A stretch of 64,000 nt of DNA from an uncultured Paracoccaceae bacterium (GTDB lineage: Bacteria > Pseudomonadota > Alphaproteobacteria > Rhodobacterales > Rhodobacteraceae): NCBI GenBank assembly GCA_947493745.1, contig CANLSM010000001.1:1-64000 (forward strand), written 5' to 3'. The translations under genes and the position numbers were made by a program. How positions within the stretch are numbered: the stretch's first letter is position 1; each line of letters starts with the position of its first letter. Below are positions 43,485 to 57,321 of the stretch, one piece after another. The notes under the pieces were generated by a model. That model was not told the origin of the DNA. It made no database searches and saw only the letters and a program-made list of their open reading frames with translations.

Positions 43485-44111
43485 TTACTCCGCCGCAACC
43501 ATGTTGGGCTCGATCTTTTCAAGCGTGACCTCGTTCAACCGCGTCTCGGCCGCGTCCGCCAGAAGCTCGGCCACCGCCGCGGCACCGGGGATGCAGCGGA
43601 GCGCCGGTTGTGCAGGGTTGAACGTCCAGGGGCGCGTGTGCGGCCAGCAGACCAGGAAGGAGAACCGGTTGCCCTCCTTCAGGCGCATTGCAATCGTGCC
43701 GGTACCGCGCCTTTTCAGGTCCAGCCCTGCCGTTTCCATCTGCTTGAACGGGATGTTGAGTGTGACCGTCAGGGCTGCGCCGATGCGCATGGCCACCCGG
43801 CGGTTGGTGATCGTGTAGATCGTGGCGCGTGCCATGATCCAAGCCATGCCCGCGATGATCGCGCAGGCCAGAAAACCCATGACGATGAAGGGCGTCGCGG
43901 CCTTCATGGCAAGCGCCAGGCCACCCTCGGGGAAGATCGTGACCCCTCGCCAGATGGCAAGAAGCACAAAATATCCCGCCACCCAGTTCACATTGAGCGC
44001 CTCCCGCGCGAGCGCCTTCCAGTCCGGGGCACCCTGCCAGAGGATCTGTTCCTCGGGCGGGGGCGCTTCGGGAAGGCCCTTCACCGGCTCGGTCTGGAAA
44101 TCGTCATGCAT
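43485..44111 (-). CDS. puhB: Photosynthetic complex assembly protein PuhB
   Basis: A 208-residue membrane protein with a bacterial-PH-like domain. PEEQILWQGAPDWKALAREALNVNWVAGYF is the typical start (core ILWQGAPDWKALA). Two to three helices follow, then ATIYTITNRRVAMRIGAALTVTLNIPFKQME (core YTITNRRVAMR). PuhB assists reaction-centre assembly, and dimer formation has been described for the Rhodobacter protein. It lies 12 bases downstream of puhA in transcription order. Confidence 0.93.
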   Translation of the reverse strand: MHDDFQTEPVKGLPEAPPPEEQILWQGAPDWKALAREALNVNWVAGYFVLLAIWRGVTIFPEGGLALAMKAATPFIVMGFLACAIIAGMAWIMARATIYTITNRRVAMRIGAALTVTLNIPFKQMETAGLDLKRRGTGTIAMRLKEGNRFSFLVCWPHTRPWTFNPAQPALRCIPGAAAVAELLADAAETRLNEVTLEKIEPNMVAAE

Positions 44112-44123
44112 TGGCTCGCCCCC

Positions 44124-44882
44124 TCATCCCAGCTTCGGACCAAACCGCTGGGGTGAGGCATAGAGCGTGCCACCGCCATAGTAGGCACAGATCTTCTCCT
44201 CCTCCAGCATGGTCACCTGATTGGGGGACTTGATGCGCGGAACATTGGCGAAGTGATGCCCGAAGATGGAGCGGACCCGGATGCCGTCCCGCTTGATCCG
44301 GGCCATCGGCATCGGCACGAGGCAGGAGCCGCCACTGTCGAGATCAGCTTCGAGATAGCGGACCATCTGCTCCGCTTCGTCCACCCACATATCCGAGATG
44401 GTTCCGACCGAAGCCCCGTCGCCTGCGATCACCGGCAGACCGCGCGGATCAAGCCCGGTCGCGACCCGGAACCCCTCGGACATGCGCATCGGCACCAGCT
44501 TGGGATGACCGTGGCCGTCAAGCTCAGGCACATCGCGGCGCGGAGCCCATGAGGCTGGGCCAACACCGTCGATCATCGGATCTCCCTCGGGCTCGAATGG
44601 CGAACCGGCGGTCGGGCTGCTCTGCACCAACGCCACATCGCGCCCTTCAGAGGCCATGTCCGGCACCGTTACTTCGCCCCGGCCATGGGACAGCTTGAAC
44701 GTCTTGGGTTTGGGCAGCGGGAACGGTCCCTGATTGCCCGCCTGCGTCCCGTCATCGTTCTCCAGCGGGTAGCCTTCGCGCATGTTCTCGGTCTGCAGGT
44801 AGTAGATCAGCCCTGCAAAGAAGATCCAGAACAGGTAGAGCGCCAGTTGCGCCAGGTCGAAATTCCCGAAGAATGGTTCCAT
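44124..44882 (-). CDS. puhA: Photosynthetic reaction centre subunit H
   Basis: A 252-residue protein with one N-terminal transmembrane helix (residues ~12-31, ALYLFWIFFAGLIYYLQ) and a large cytoplasmic domain that caps the L and M subunits. The link RREGYPLE appears as NMREGYPLENDDG, and DMWVDEAEQMVRYLEADL and VPMPMARIKRDGIRV are conserved; the latter group lines the proton path to the QB quinone. The ATG at 44882 is chosen because the longer frame adds residues without similarity. The gene follows lhaA after 19 bases. Confidence 0.96.
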   Translation of the reverse strand: MEPFFGNFDLAQLALYLFWIFFAGLIYYLQTENMREGYPLENDDGTQAGNQGPFPLPKPKTFKLSHGRGEVTVPDMASEGRDVALVQSSPTAGSPFEPEGDPMIDGVGPASWAPRRDVPELDGHGHPKLVPMRMSEGFRVATGLDPRGLPVIAGDGASVGTISDMWVDEAEQMVRYLEADLDSGGSCLVPMPMARIKRDGIRVRSIFGHHFANVPRIKSPNQVTMLEEEKICAYYGGGTLYASPQRFGPKLG

Positions 44883-44901
44883 TATAGCCTCCTGCTGCGG
44901 G

Positions 44902-46338
44902 TCAAGTTGGGAACTCCTCCAGGCCAAAGCGCATGGGGTCCCGATGTTTTTGGTCGCGGGCCACGGTGGCAACCAGCGGACCGATGAAAACGAGTGTCAG
45001 GAACAAGAGCCCGATCTCGGTGTGATAGACGAAGGAGTATCCGGCGGCGGGGGTGTTCATGACCTCGCCCCAGGCACCCGACTGCGCGTAATGCCCGACT
45101 GTGTCGCGGATCAGCCCGCCGAGCGCGTAGCTGAGGCCAGCCGCGGTTGCCTGCGCCGCACCCCAGGCACCAAGCGCAAGACCACGCCCGGCCTCGCCGG
45201 AGGTCGGCATCTGCATCGCGGCCATCAGCGTCGCCACGGCAAAGAGCCCGACACCGAGGCCGATCAGGGCCGCACCGGCAAAGAACAGTTCCGCCGATTG
45301 CATGGGCGAGGCGAGGATCACGCAGGAAAACGCGATGATACCCACCAGAATGCCACGCGCGGCCATCCGGTAGGGATTGATACCGGCGGCGAGCCATTTC
45401 GCGGCGAGTGCAAAGCCTGCGAGCGCACCGGCCGCCCAGATCGCGGTCAGAAGGGTCGTGGCGGCAACGCTGAGACCCAGAATTTCGCCACCATAGGGTT
45501 CCAGAAGGACATCCTGCATGGAAAACGCCATCGTCCCTAACATCACCACCATGAGCAGGCGTCCCGCCTGTCCCCCGGCGGTGAAATCGGCCCATGCATC
45601 GGAGAATTTGGGGCGCGGTATGGCCCGCTCCGCCCGGCTCATCGGTTTGACTTTCTCCTGCTTCCAGAGCGCCAGAAGGTTCAACAGCAGCGTCACGACG
45701 GCAGTCCCCTGCACCACCTGAATGAGCCTCAGTTGAGAGAAATCCGCCAGAAGTGCGCCAACGACCACAGCCGAGATCGCCATCCCGACAAGGAACATGA
45801 CGTAAAGCAGTGCGACCACGCGGGGTCGTGTCTCATCCGTCGCGCGATCCGAGGCGAGCGCGAGACCGGCGGTCTGGGTCATGTGAAGGCCCAGTCCGGT
45901 CATCAGGAAGGCAAGGGCTGCCAACGCCTCACCAGCCCAGGTCGGTCCAAGCGTCTGATCGCCCGACAGCACCAGCAACGAGAATGGCATGATCGCCAGT
46001 CCGCCGAACTGCCAGAGCGAGCCGAACCAGATATAGGGCACCCGTTTCCAGCCCAGTGCCGACCGATAGGTGTCCGACCGGAACCCCAGAAGCGCCCTGA
46101 AGGGCGCCACCAGCACCGGCAGCGCAATCATCACGGCGACGACGCTGGCCGCCACGCCGAGTTCCACGATCATCACGCGGTTGAGGGTGCCAAGCAGCAT
46201 CACGCTCGCCATCCCGACGCTCACCTGAAAAAGCGACAGCCGCAGTAGTTGCGCCAGGGGCAACCCGTCGCTGGCAGCATCCGCAAACGGCAGATAGCGC
46301 TGTCCCAGTTGAGCCACCATGGAGCGTGGAATGAACAT
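44902..46338 (-). CDS. lhaA: Light-harvesting 1 assembly protein LhaA (PucC-like MFS)
   Basis: A 478-residue membrane protein with 12 helices, of the PucC/LhaA branch of the major facilitator superfamily. Features are LLGTLNRVMIVELGV, APFRALLGFRSDTYRSALGWKRVPYIW (core GFRSDTYRSALGWKR), QDVLLEPYGGEILGLSVAATT and GLALGAWGAAQATAAG. Location between bchM and puhA distinguishes LhaA from PucC. It is thought to deliver bacteriochlorophyll during LH1 insertion. The start overlaps the bchM stop by one base (TGATG arrangement). Confidence 0.95.
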   Translation of the reverse strand: MFIPRSMVAQLGQRYLPFADAASDGLPLAQLLRLSLFQVSVGMASVMLLGTLNRVMIVELGVAASVVAVMIALPVLVAPFRALLGFRSDTYRSALGWKRVPYIWFGSLWQFGGLAIMPFSLLVLSGDQTLGPTWAGEALAALAFLMTGLGLHMTQTAGLALASDRATDETRPRVVALLYVMFLVGMAISAVVVGALLADFSQLRLIQVVQGTAVVTLLLNLLALWKQEKVKPMSRAERAIPRPKFSDAWADFTAGGQAGRLLMVVMLGTMAFSMQDVLLEPYGGEILGLSVAATTLLTAIWAAGALAGFALAAKWLAAGINPYRMAARGILVGIIAFSCVILASPMQSAELFFAGAALIGLGVGLFAVATLMAAMQMPTSGEAGRGLALGAWGAAQATAAGLSYALGGLIRDTVGHYAQSGAWGEVMNTPAAGYSFVYHTEIGLLFLTLVFIGPLVATVARDQKHRDPMRFGLEEFPT

Positions 46339-47029
46339 CAGGTACCCACCTCCATCGCTTCGGAGATGTAGAAACCCGTGGAAACCCGCGTCACCGTCCG
46401 CATGTCGCGGCCCGAAAGCGCATCCTTGCCTGCCGCATCCCGGATCAGCCGCTGCCCGCTGACAGGGACAATCGCCGGTGATCTGTCGGCACGCGGGAAA
46501 AGCTTGCCGACCTTATGCATCGCGCTGAGCAGCAGCGTCTTGGGGGCAATTGTGAAGACGACGGACCGACCGCATCGCATGGCCAAGGCCTCAAGCGCCC
46601 GCAGGATGTCAGCTTGGGAATAGTGGATCAGGCTGTCCATCGCGACGATATGATCGAACGCGCCGTGTTTGGGGTCGAGCATGTCGCCGACGCTGAACTC
46701 GATCCGGTCCCGCAAGGCATCGGGTGTGCGTTTCCACGCAACTTCCAGCAGGTTTGGCGCGATATCAATCGCCACCACATCAGCTCCGCGCTTGGCAAGC
46801 TCGATCGACATCTGCCCGGCTCCGCAGCCGGCATCGAGCACCCGCGCTCCGCTCAGATCCTCGGGTAACGCACCCAGCATCGCCGCCCGCATCCGGTCAC
46901 GCCCCTCGCGCACGGTCTGCCGGATGCCCGAGACCGGCGCATCCGAGGTCAGCCGTGCCCATGTCGCCGCCGCTGTACGGTCGAAATAGGTTTCAAGCCG
47001 GGCCCGTGTCTGATCGTAGGTATCGCTCA

Positions 47030-47030
<1 letters not shown>
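46338..47030 (-). CDS. bchM: Mg-protoporphyrin IX O-methyltransferase
   Basis: A 230-residue S-adenosylmethionine-dependent methyltransferase producing the monomethyl ester that AcsF cyclises. Motif I is VLDAGCGAGQMSIELAKRGADVVAIDI (core DAGCGAGQM), followed by FDHIVAMDSLIHY and the C-terminal STGFYISEAMEV, a BchM hallmark. The ATG at 47030 overlaps the stop of bchL by one base; a longer frame would run far into bchL and is rejected. Confidence 0.95.
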
Positions 47031-47941
<911 letters not shown>

Positions 47942-47954
47942 TCAAATGGCGCGG

Positions 47955-50900
47955 TCATTCTGCCGCCACCGAGATACCTTCAAGCCGGTCTTCCAGTTCA
48001 TCCGCACCCTGTTGCAGTGCTTCGAGCATCGCATCGTCGGGCTGCCAGTAGTTGCGCTCATGCGCTTCAAGCAGGCGGTTCGCCATGCGCGCAGACGCCG
48101 TCGGGTTCAGCTCCGCCATGCGGCGACGCATCTCCTCATCGAGAACGAACGTCTCGGTCAGTCGCGTGTAGACCCAGGGATCAACCTGACCCGTTGTCGC
48201 CGACCAGCCGAGCGTGTTGGTCACATGCGCCTCGATATGGCGAACGCCCTCATGGCCATGTTTCAGCATGCCCTCGAACCATTTCGGGTTGAGCGCACGC
48301 GATCGCGTCTCAAGGGCCACCTGATCGGTGAGGGTCCGCACCTTGCCATCGCCCCGCGTCTGATCCCCGATATAGACCGGCGTCTCGGTCCCACGCGCCC
48401 GTTTGACCGCCCGGGAGATACCGCCCAGCGTATCGAAATAGTGGTCCACCGAGGTCACACCGAGTTCCACGCTTTCGAGGTTCTGATAGGTCAGTTCCAC
48501 ATCGCTGAGCGCCGTCTGGAGAAGCGCGGGATTGTGATTGGACTTGCCGTTGCGCCCGTAGGCGAATGACTTGCGGGCCTCATAGGTGTCAGCAAGGTCG
48601 TCCTCCGCATCCCAGGCACCGCTGTCGATCAGATGATTGACATTGGAGCCGTAGGCGCCTTCCGCATTGGAGAAGACGCGCAGGGCCGCGGTTTCCAGAT
48701 CAACGTCCATCTTCTCGGCATAGGCCAGAGCATGCGCACGGATGAAGTTCTGCTCCAGAGGCTCATCAGCGGACGCGGCGAGCCATGCGGCCTCCGCCAG
48801 CAGCTTGGTTTGCAAGGGCAGCAGATCGCGGAAAATACCAGAAAGGGTCATGACCACGTCGATCCGCGGACGACCCAGTTCGGATAGCGGGATCAGGTCC
48901 GCGCCTGAAAGCCGTCCGAAACTGTCGAACCGGGGGGTGGCTCCCATCAGGGCCAGCGCCTGCGCAATCGGCCCGCCATCGGTCTTGATATTGTCCGATC
49001 CCCAGAGGACCAGAGCAACGGACCGGGGAAGAGCGGCATGGGTATCGAGCAGCAATTGCGCCTGTTTCGCACCGTCACGCATGGCAAAGGCGGTCGGCAT
49101 GCGGAACGGATCGAAGGCATGCATGTTGCGGCCCGTGGGCAGGATTTCCGGGCTGCGGATCAGATCGCCACCTGGCACGGGGCGGATGAAATGCCCGCCC
49201 AGCGCACGCAGGAGCGCGGGCGTCTCGTGATCCTCCTGTAGAAGCACATCGACCCGCCGTGCGGTCTCGGCTTCATGGGGAAGCGCGGCGAGATGCTCGG
49301 CGCGGGCGTCGTCGCTCATCGGTGCGCCCACGACATGCAGGCCGTCAGGGATGAGGGCAGCCTCGGTGTCGAGAAGTTTCAGCCAGAGCGCATCCGGTTC
49401 GGTATCGCCCAGATCCAGAGCGTCGGCCTGATCACCGATCAGTTGGGCAAGCTCGCCCCGTTCATTCGCCTCCGGCGCCAGCGCGCGCCAGCGGCTGAGA
49501 CTGTCCTTCAGTTCCACCAGACCCTTGTAGAGCCCGGCCTGTGCAAGCGGCGGCGTCATATGCGTGACAATCACAGCACCCGAGCGGCGCTTGGCAAGCG
49601 TTCCCTCGGACGGGTTGTTCGCGGCATAGAGATAGATATTCGGCAGATCGCCGATCAGACGGTCGGGCCAGCATTCCGCGCCCAGCCCGGCCTGTTTGCC
49701 CGGCATGAACTCCAGCGCGCCATGCATCCCGAAATGGAGAAGGGTGTCCGCGGCGAAATCCTGCCGCATATAGCGGTAGAAAGCGCTGAAGGCATGGGTC
49801 GGCGCAAAGCCCTTCTCGAAGAGCAGCCGCATAGGGTCGCCCTCATAACCGAACACAGGCTGCACACCGACGAAAACGTTTCCGAACTCAGCGCCCAACA
49901 CGAAGATGCCGGACCCGTCGCTCTGCTGCTTGCCCGGTGCCGGACCCCATTGCGCCTCGATCTCGCGCAGATGGGGTTCTTCGGCGACCAGCTGGTCGGC
50001 CGGGATACGGGCATGGACATTCGCAGGCTGACCGTATTGCTGCGCATTTCCGCCAAGGATCATCTCGCGAAGCTCTGCCACTGTCGCGGGAGGCTCAACG
50101 GTGTAGCCCTCAGCCTGCATGGCACGAAGCGTGTTGTGCAGACTCTCGAATACGGACAGATGCGCCGCCGTGCCGACGGCACCGGCGTTCGGCGGGAAGC
50201 CATAGAGAACGATCCCAACCCGGCGCTCCGCCACTTTCGAGCGACGGAGGGCTGCGAGTTTCAGGGCGCGATTGGCAAGTTGCTCCACCCGGTCGATGGC
50301 CGGTGCCATCTCTTTGATGGCCCCTTCAGCCGCATCATGGCGCCCGCCGAAGATGATCGGGTTGGTAGCACCGTCAATCTCGGGGATTGCGACAAGCATC
50401 GTGGTCTCGACCGGGCCGAGGCCGCCGTCGCTGGCCTCCCACTGTTCAAGGGTCTGAAACTCAAGCGGCAGGGCGGAAATGTAGGGCACATCCAGTTCGG
50501 CCAGTGCATCCGCGGCAGAAGAACTGTCGTTGTAGGCAGGACCACCGACAAGGCTGAACCCGGTCAGCGAAATCAGCGTGTCCACGGCCCCGCGATGATA
50601 GGCTTCCATCGCCGGGCGACCGTCGAGACCGGCGGCAAAGGCAGGCAGGACCCGCAGGCCGCGCGCCTCCAGAGCACGGATAACGGCATCGTAATGCGCC
50701 GTATCGCCCGCCAGAACGTAGGAGCGCATCAGCAGCAGACCGACCGTGGCGACAGGTTTTTCCGGCGCAGGCAGATCGCTTGCGTCGGTGGTAATCCGTT
50801 CGGCGAGGTCGGGGTGGTAGAGGCCGGTTTCGGGATATTCCACCGGAGCTTCCGCCCTGCCCCCGCGCCAGTTCTCGTCTGACGCGTATCGCGAGATGAG

Positions 50901-51465
50901 AAAGCGGATCATGGCCTCGACATTGTCATCCGAGCCGCCGAGCCAGTACTGCATCGACAAGAAGAACGCCCGAAGGTCCTGAGCCTTGCCGGGGATGAAC
51001 CGCAGGATGCGCGGCAGGCGTCGCAGCATCGCCATCTGGCGCTTGCCCGAGGACGCAGAACGCTCTTTCGAACCTTTCAGCCGCTTGAGAAGCTTCATCA
51101 CACCGGAAGCGGGCTTGGCCATGTCCAGCGCACCCAGACGGGTCTGGGTGACAATTTCTGTCGCCGAGATGGTGCCGACGACCGCGTCGCAATGATCACG
51201 ACGTGCGGCGATAATCGGCTGGATGACGCGGACATGTTCTTCGAGGAAGAGGAGATTGGCGATGATGATATCCGCCCGCGCCACATCGGCCTGAGCTCTG
51301 GCCAGAGCGCCTGGATCCTCACCCCATTCGGCGGCTGCATGAACACTGATCCGGATGCCGGGAAAATCCTTTGCGAGCCGCTCTTCGACCCGGGACGCAG
51401 GGCCAGCCGCATGACGGTCGAGCGTCACGATCACCACCCTGTAAGGGGCGGGTTTGATATCCCGC

Positions 51466-51476
<11 letters not shown>
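47955..51476 (-). CDS. bchH: Magnesium chelatase subunit H
   Basis: A 1173-residue porphyrin-binding subunit inserting Mg into protoporphyrin IX together with BchI and BchD, which are outside this window. Typical parts are the N-terminal [68 protein letters not shown] (core [16 protein letters not shown]) and [13 protein letters not shown]. The length is normal. The ATG at 51476 lies 11 bases inside the end of bchB; upstream extensions would overlap bchB further and lack similarity. Confidence 0.95.
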
Positions 51477-54733
<3,257 letters not shown>

Positions 54734-54787
54734 TGCGCGACTCTCCCATGTCGTTCTGTTCAAAGCCTATCGGTGCGGGGTCAATTG

Positions 54788-54805
54788 TGTCAACTTTTAC
54801 TTACA
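54788..54805. promoter_or_regulatory. PpsR/CrtJ binding site 1 (bchF side)
   Basis: A perfect TGT-N12-ACA sequence (TGT at 54788-54790, ACA at 54803-54805). On the - strand it contains TTGACA (54793-54788), a likely -35 hexamer for bchF, followed at 16-17 bases by GATAGG. A repressor bound here would cover the promoter. The match to the consensus is seen directly; binding is inferred from the PpsR gene encoded next door. Confidence 0.8.
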
Positions 54806-54896
54806 CTTGAAAAATTGACACTCGGGCGCCTGATTCGCAGGAATTGCGCCTTTTGCGGGCATAAACTGGTTTATTCGAGGCAGCTTAGCCGAAAGT

Positions 54897-54914
54897 TGTC
54901 AGTTTATTTTGACA
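54897..54914. promoter_or_regulatory. PpsR/CrtJ binding site 2 (ppaA side)
   Basis: A second perfect TGT-N12-ACA (54897-54899 and 54912-54914), 97 bases upstream of the ppaA start and 109 bases from site 1. Its core is A+T rich and contains TTGACA on the + strand. Pairs of such sites allow cooperative PpsR binding across a divergent promoter in Rhodobacter, so bchF and ppaA may be co-regulated. Confidence 0.78.
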
Positions 54915-54966
54915 ACGTGCCGACTCTGGCGCACGCTAGAGTAGAGACCCTTTGCCGTTTTTGACC

Positions 54967-54976
54967 GGGTATACCC
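54967..54976. promoter_or_regulatory. GGGTATACCC palindrome before ppaA
   Basis: A perfect 10-base palindrome 34 bases upstream of the ppaA start codon. It is not a PpsR-type site. It may be an operator for another factor or part of the core promoter. The ppaA ribosome site GGGAGGGA follows at about 54999-55006. Confidence 0.35.
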
Positions 54977-55010
54977 TCGCTTCAAACAGAACAAAGGGCG
55001 GGAGGGACTT

Positions 55011-55802
55011 ATGACCAAGCCCATTGGATTTAAGCCTGACAGTACCTCTAATTTGCTCGATCAGGGCATCGTCGCTTCGGTTGCGAGCCGTGCGTTGGCG
55101 ATGTTGGCATCAGAGGTTGGAGGAACTGCAGAAGGTAAGTCTGGTATGGAGTTGGAGAGTTTTTGTGAAGCATTGATCGCCAGTGATGAGAACGCACGCC
55201 ACGAGGCCACTGCACGTCTCATAGCCCGGGGGGTCAAATCGGAGCGTATCCTGGATGAATACATTCCCCATGCGGCGCGCCTGCTGGGGCAATGGTGGGT
55301 CGAAGACCGGATCCGTTTCTATGACGTGACAATCGGCAGCGCGCGACTTCAGGAGATGAGCCGTTCGCTGGGATCGCGCGTGGGGGCCGTTGGCACGATC
55401 ATACCGCTGGGGCACCGTGTCCTGATGGTCGTCCCAGAGTCAGAGGATCACTGTCTCGGTGCCTTTACGGCGGCCTCGCAACTGCGCCGCTACGGGCTCT
55501 GGGTCCACATGGCACTCAACATGACCGATGAGGAGGTTGCGTATCAGGTGAGCCAGACAAAGTTCTGCATGATCGGCCTTTCAGGTACGGGAGCGCGGTC
55601 TGTCAGGAACCTCACCTCGCTGGTCAGCCACATCAGAGCAGTTGACGAGACAGTGCCCATTGTAATCGGTGGGAATGTTGTCAATCTGGATGTGGACCTT
55701 AAAAAGGCCACAAAAGCCGACTTAATCACTTCAAATCCGCGCGAGGCTGTGGATTTCTGCGATCTCACCGTTATGACTGAGCCTCAACTGCTACAACCTT
55801 GA
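55011..55802 (+). CDS. ppaA: PpaA/AerR family cobalamin-binding regulator
   Basis: A 263-residue antirepressor-type protein. Residues ~75-125 are a helical B12-binding cap with LGQWWVEDRIRFYDVTIGSARLQ (Trp pair WW at 95-96), and residues ~136-255 the Rossmann-like B12 domain. The cobalamin-ligating His is probably His147 in PESEDHCLG. IGLSGTGARSVRNL and IVIGGNVV follow. AerR/PpaA proteins modulate PpsR/CrtJ repression in response to light and redox. It lies just upstream of ppsR in the same direction, with a 40-base gap. Confidence 0.92.
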   Translation: MTKPIGFKPDSTSNLLDQGIVASVASRALAMLASEVGGTAEGKSGMELESFCEALIASDENARHEATARLIARGVKSERILDEYIPHAARLLGQWWVEDRIRFYDVTIGSARLQEMSRSLGSRVGAVGTIIPLGHRVLMVVPESEDHCLGAFTAASQLRRYGLWVHMALNMTDEEVAYQVSQTKFCMIGLSGTGARSVRNLTSLVSHIRAVDETVPIVIGGNVVNLDVDLKKATKADLITSNPREAVDFCDLTVMTEPQLLQP

Positions 55803-55842
55803 GTGTTTCGTACCGTTTATCTGTCAGCATCAGGACGTCAGA

Positions 55843-57258
55843 GTGAAAAACACAAAAACAGATTTCGATGAGGTCGAAAGTGTTCACTCGGTCTCCGAAG
55901 ACAGACTGACCGACCTGCTGGCATGCGTAAGTGATATCTCGATCACCCTGGACAGGGACGGCCTGATCGCGGCCATTTCGGTCAATCCGGGCAATCGCTC
56001 CCTGGGATGTCTGGATCATTGGCAGGGGCGCGATATACGCTCGTTCCTGACGATTGAGAGCATCCCGAAGCTCGACAATCATCTTGAAGCGCTGAGAGGA
56101 AGCGACGATCTGTTCCGTCAGCGCATTGAGCTCAACCATGTCGACAACGCCAGTTGGGAATTCCCAATTCGCTATACGCTTTTCAAGTCGGGCGTCGATG
56201 ACCGGATCATCATGATCGGCCAGGACCAGCGCGAAGTCGCGGAAATGCAGCAACAACTGGTCCGCACCCAGGTTGCGCTGGAGCGCGACTATGAGAAGTT
56301 CCGGTATTTCGACACACGGTTCCGCGCCTTGATGGAAGCCTCCAGCGAGGCCTTCGTGTTCGTGGATGCCGAACAGGGGCGGATTGCCGACATCAACAGG
56401 GCTGCTGCCGAGTTGCTGGGCTCGAACATCGAAGCCTTGACGGGGAGCTACTTTGTCAGCGAGTTCGACAATGGTCAGAAATCCGGGCTGCTCGACACAT
56501 TGACGACAGCCAAACGGTCCTCGCCGCCGATCACGCTTCTGACCAAGCGGAACCGAAAGCAACTGACCATCAACCCGACCTATTTCCGTGCAGCAGGTGA
56601 AATGCTGCTCCTGTGCCGGCTGGAGCTTGCCGAACAGTCCGAACCGGTGGTCGCCGACCTCAACATCTCGCTCAACAGCATCTATGACAGCGGAACGGAT
56701 GCGATCGTCTTCACTGATCATCGCGGCGTCATCCTGCACGCCAATGAAGGTTTCATGAGCATCTGCGATGCAACCCAGATCGCGGATGTCGAGAACCAGT
56801 CGCTGGGTGAGTATCTGGCGCGTGGCGGTGTCGATCTGAAAGTGCTGCTGGAGAACGCGGCCCGAACCGGGCGGATGCGGGTCTATGCAACCAAGGTTGT
56901 CAGCGCCTTCGGCGGTCAGACAGCGGTCGAGATTTCAGCCACCCGGCTCGGAAAGGACGCCGAGGCCGGCTTTGGCTTCGTGATCCGTGACATTTCCCGC
57001 ATGGACGGCCTGCGAGAGGCCGCAAGCCCGGTCACCGATCAGACAGTCAAGGATGTCATGGAGCTTGTGGGCTCGGCCCCGCTGAAAGACATTGTCGCCG
57101 CGACAACGGACGTGGTGGAGAAGATGTGCATCGAAACCGCGGTGGACCTGACCCACAACAACCGCGTCGCCGCCGCCGAAATGCTGGGTCTGAGCCGTCA
57201 GAGCCTTTATGTGAAGTTGCGCAAGTACAACCTTAAAAACAAGAACGAAGCGGACTGA
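55843..57258 (+). CDS. ppsR: Photosynthesis repressor PpsR/CrtJ
   Basis: A 471-residue redox- and light-linked repressor. It has an N-terminal domain (1-135), two PAS domains (~155-265 and ~280-385), and a FIS-type helix-turn-helix at the end (RVAAAEMLGLSRQSLYVKLRKY). Two Cys match the known redox pair: Cys258 (MLLLCRLEL) and Cys429 (KMCIETAVD), the latter just before the DNA-binding helices. It should bind the TGT-N12-ACA sites found at 54788, 54897 and 57302. The start is GTG at 55843 with AGGA upstream. Confidence 0.96.
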   Translation: MKNTKTDFDEVESVHSVSEDRLTDLLACVSDISITLDRDGLIAAISVNPGNRSLGCLDHWQGRDIRSFLTIESIPKLDNHLEALRGSDDLFRQRIELNHVDNASWEFPIRYTLFKSGVDDRIIMIGQDQREVAEMQQQLVRTQVALERDYEKFRYFDTRFRALMEASSEAFVFVDAEQGRIADINRAAAELLGSNIEALTGSYFVSEFDNGQKSGLLDTLTTAKRSSPPITLLTKRNRKQLTINPTYFRAAGEMLLLCRLELAEQSEPVVADLNISLNSIYDSGTDAIVFTDHRGVILHANEGFMSICDATQIADVENQSLGEYLARGGVDLKVLLENAARTGRMRVYATKVVSAFGGQTAVEISATRLGKDAEAGFGFVIRDISRMDGLREAASPVTDQTVKDVMELVGSAPLKDIVAATTDVVEKMCIETAVDLTHNNRVAAAEMLGLSRQSLYVKLRKYNLKNKNEAD

Positions 57259-57301
57259 TTTCACCGCTTCAAACCCCGAAATTCCTTGACCGGACTCGGT
57301 A

Positions 57302-57319
57302 TGTCAAGTTTAGTTGACA
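57302..57319. promoter_or_regulatory. PpsR/CrtJ binding site 3 (bchG start)
   Basis: A perfect TGT-N12-ACA (57302-57304, 57317-57319) with a near-palindromic core. It ends only 2 bases before the likely bchG start at 57322 and lies 44 bases after the ppsR stop. If bchG starts at the ATG at 57301 instead, the site is inside the coding region. Repression of a bchG-orf428-bchP-idi transcript is likely. Confidence 0.7.
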
Positions 57320-57321
57320 GT

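Noticed and set aside
43293-44156. 287-codon + strand frame opposite puhB and puhC
   Set aside because: It is an antisense shadow; the leftward puh genes are clearly recognised.
49275-50882. 535-codon + strand frame opposite bchH
   Set aside because: It is a typical antisense open frame within a long G+C-rich gene; bchH is unambiguous.
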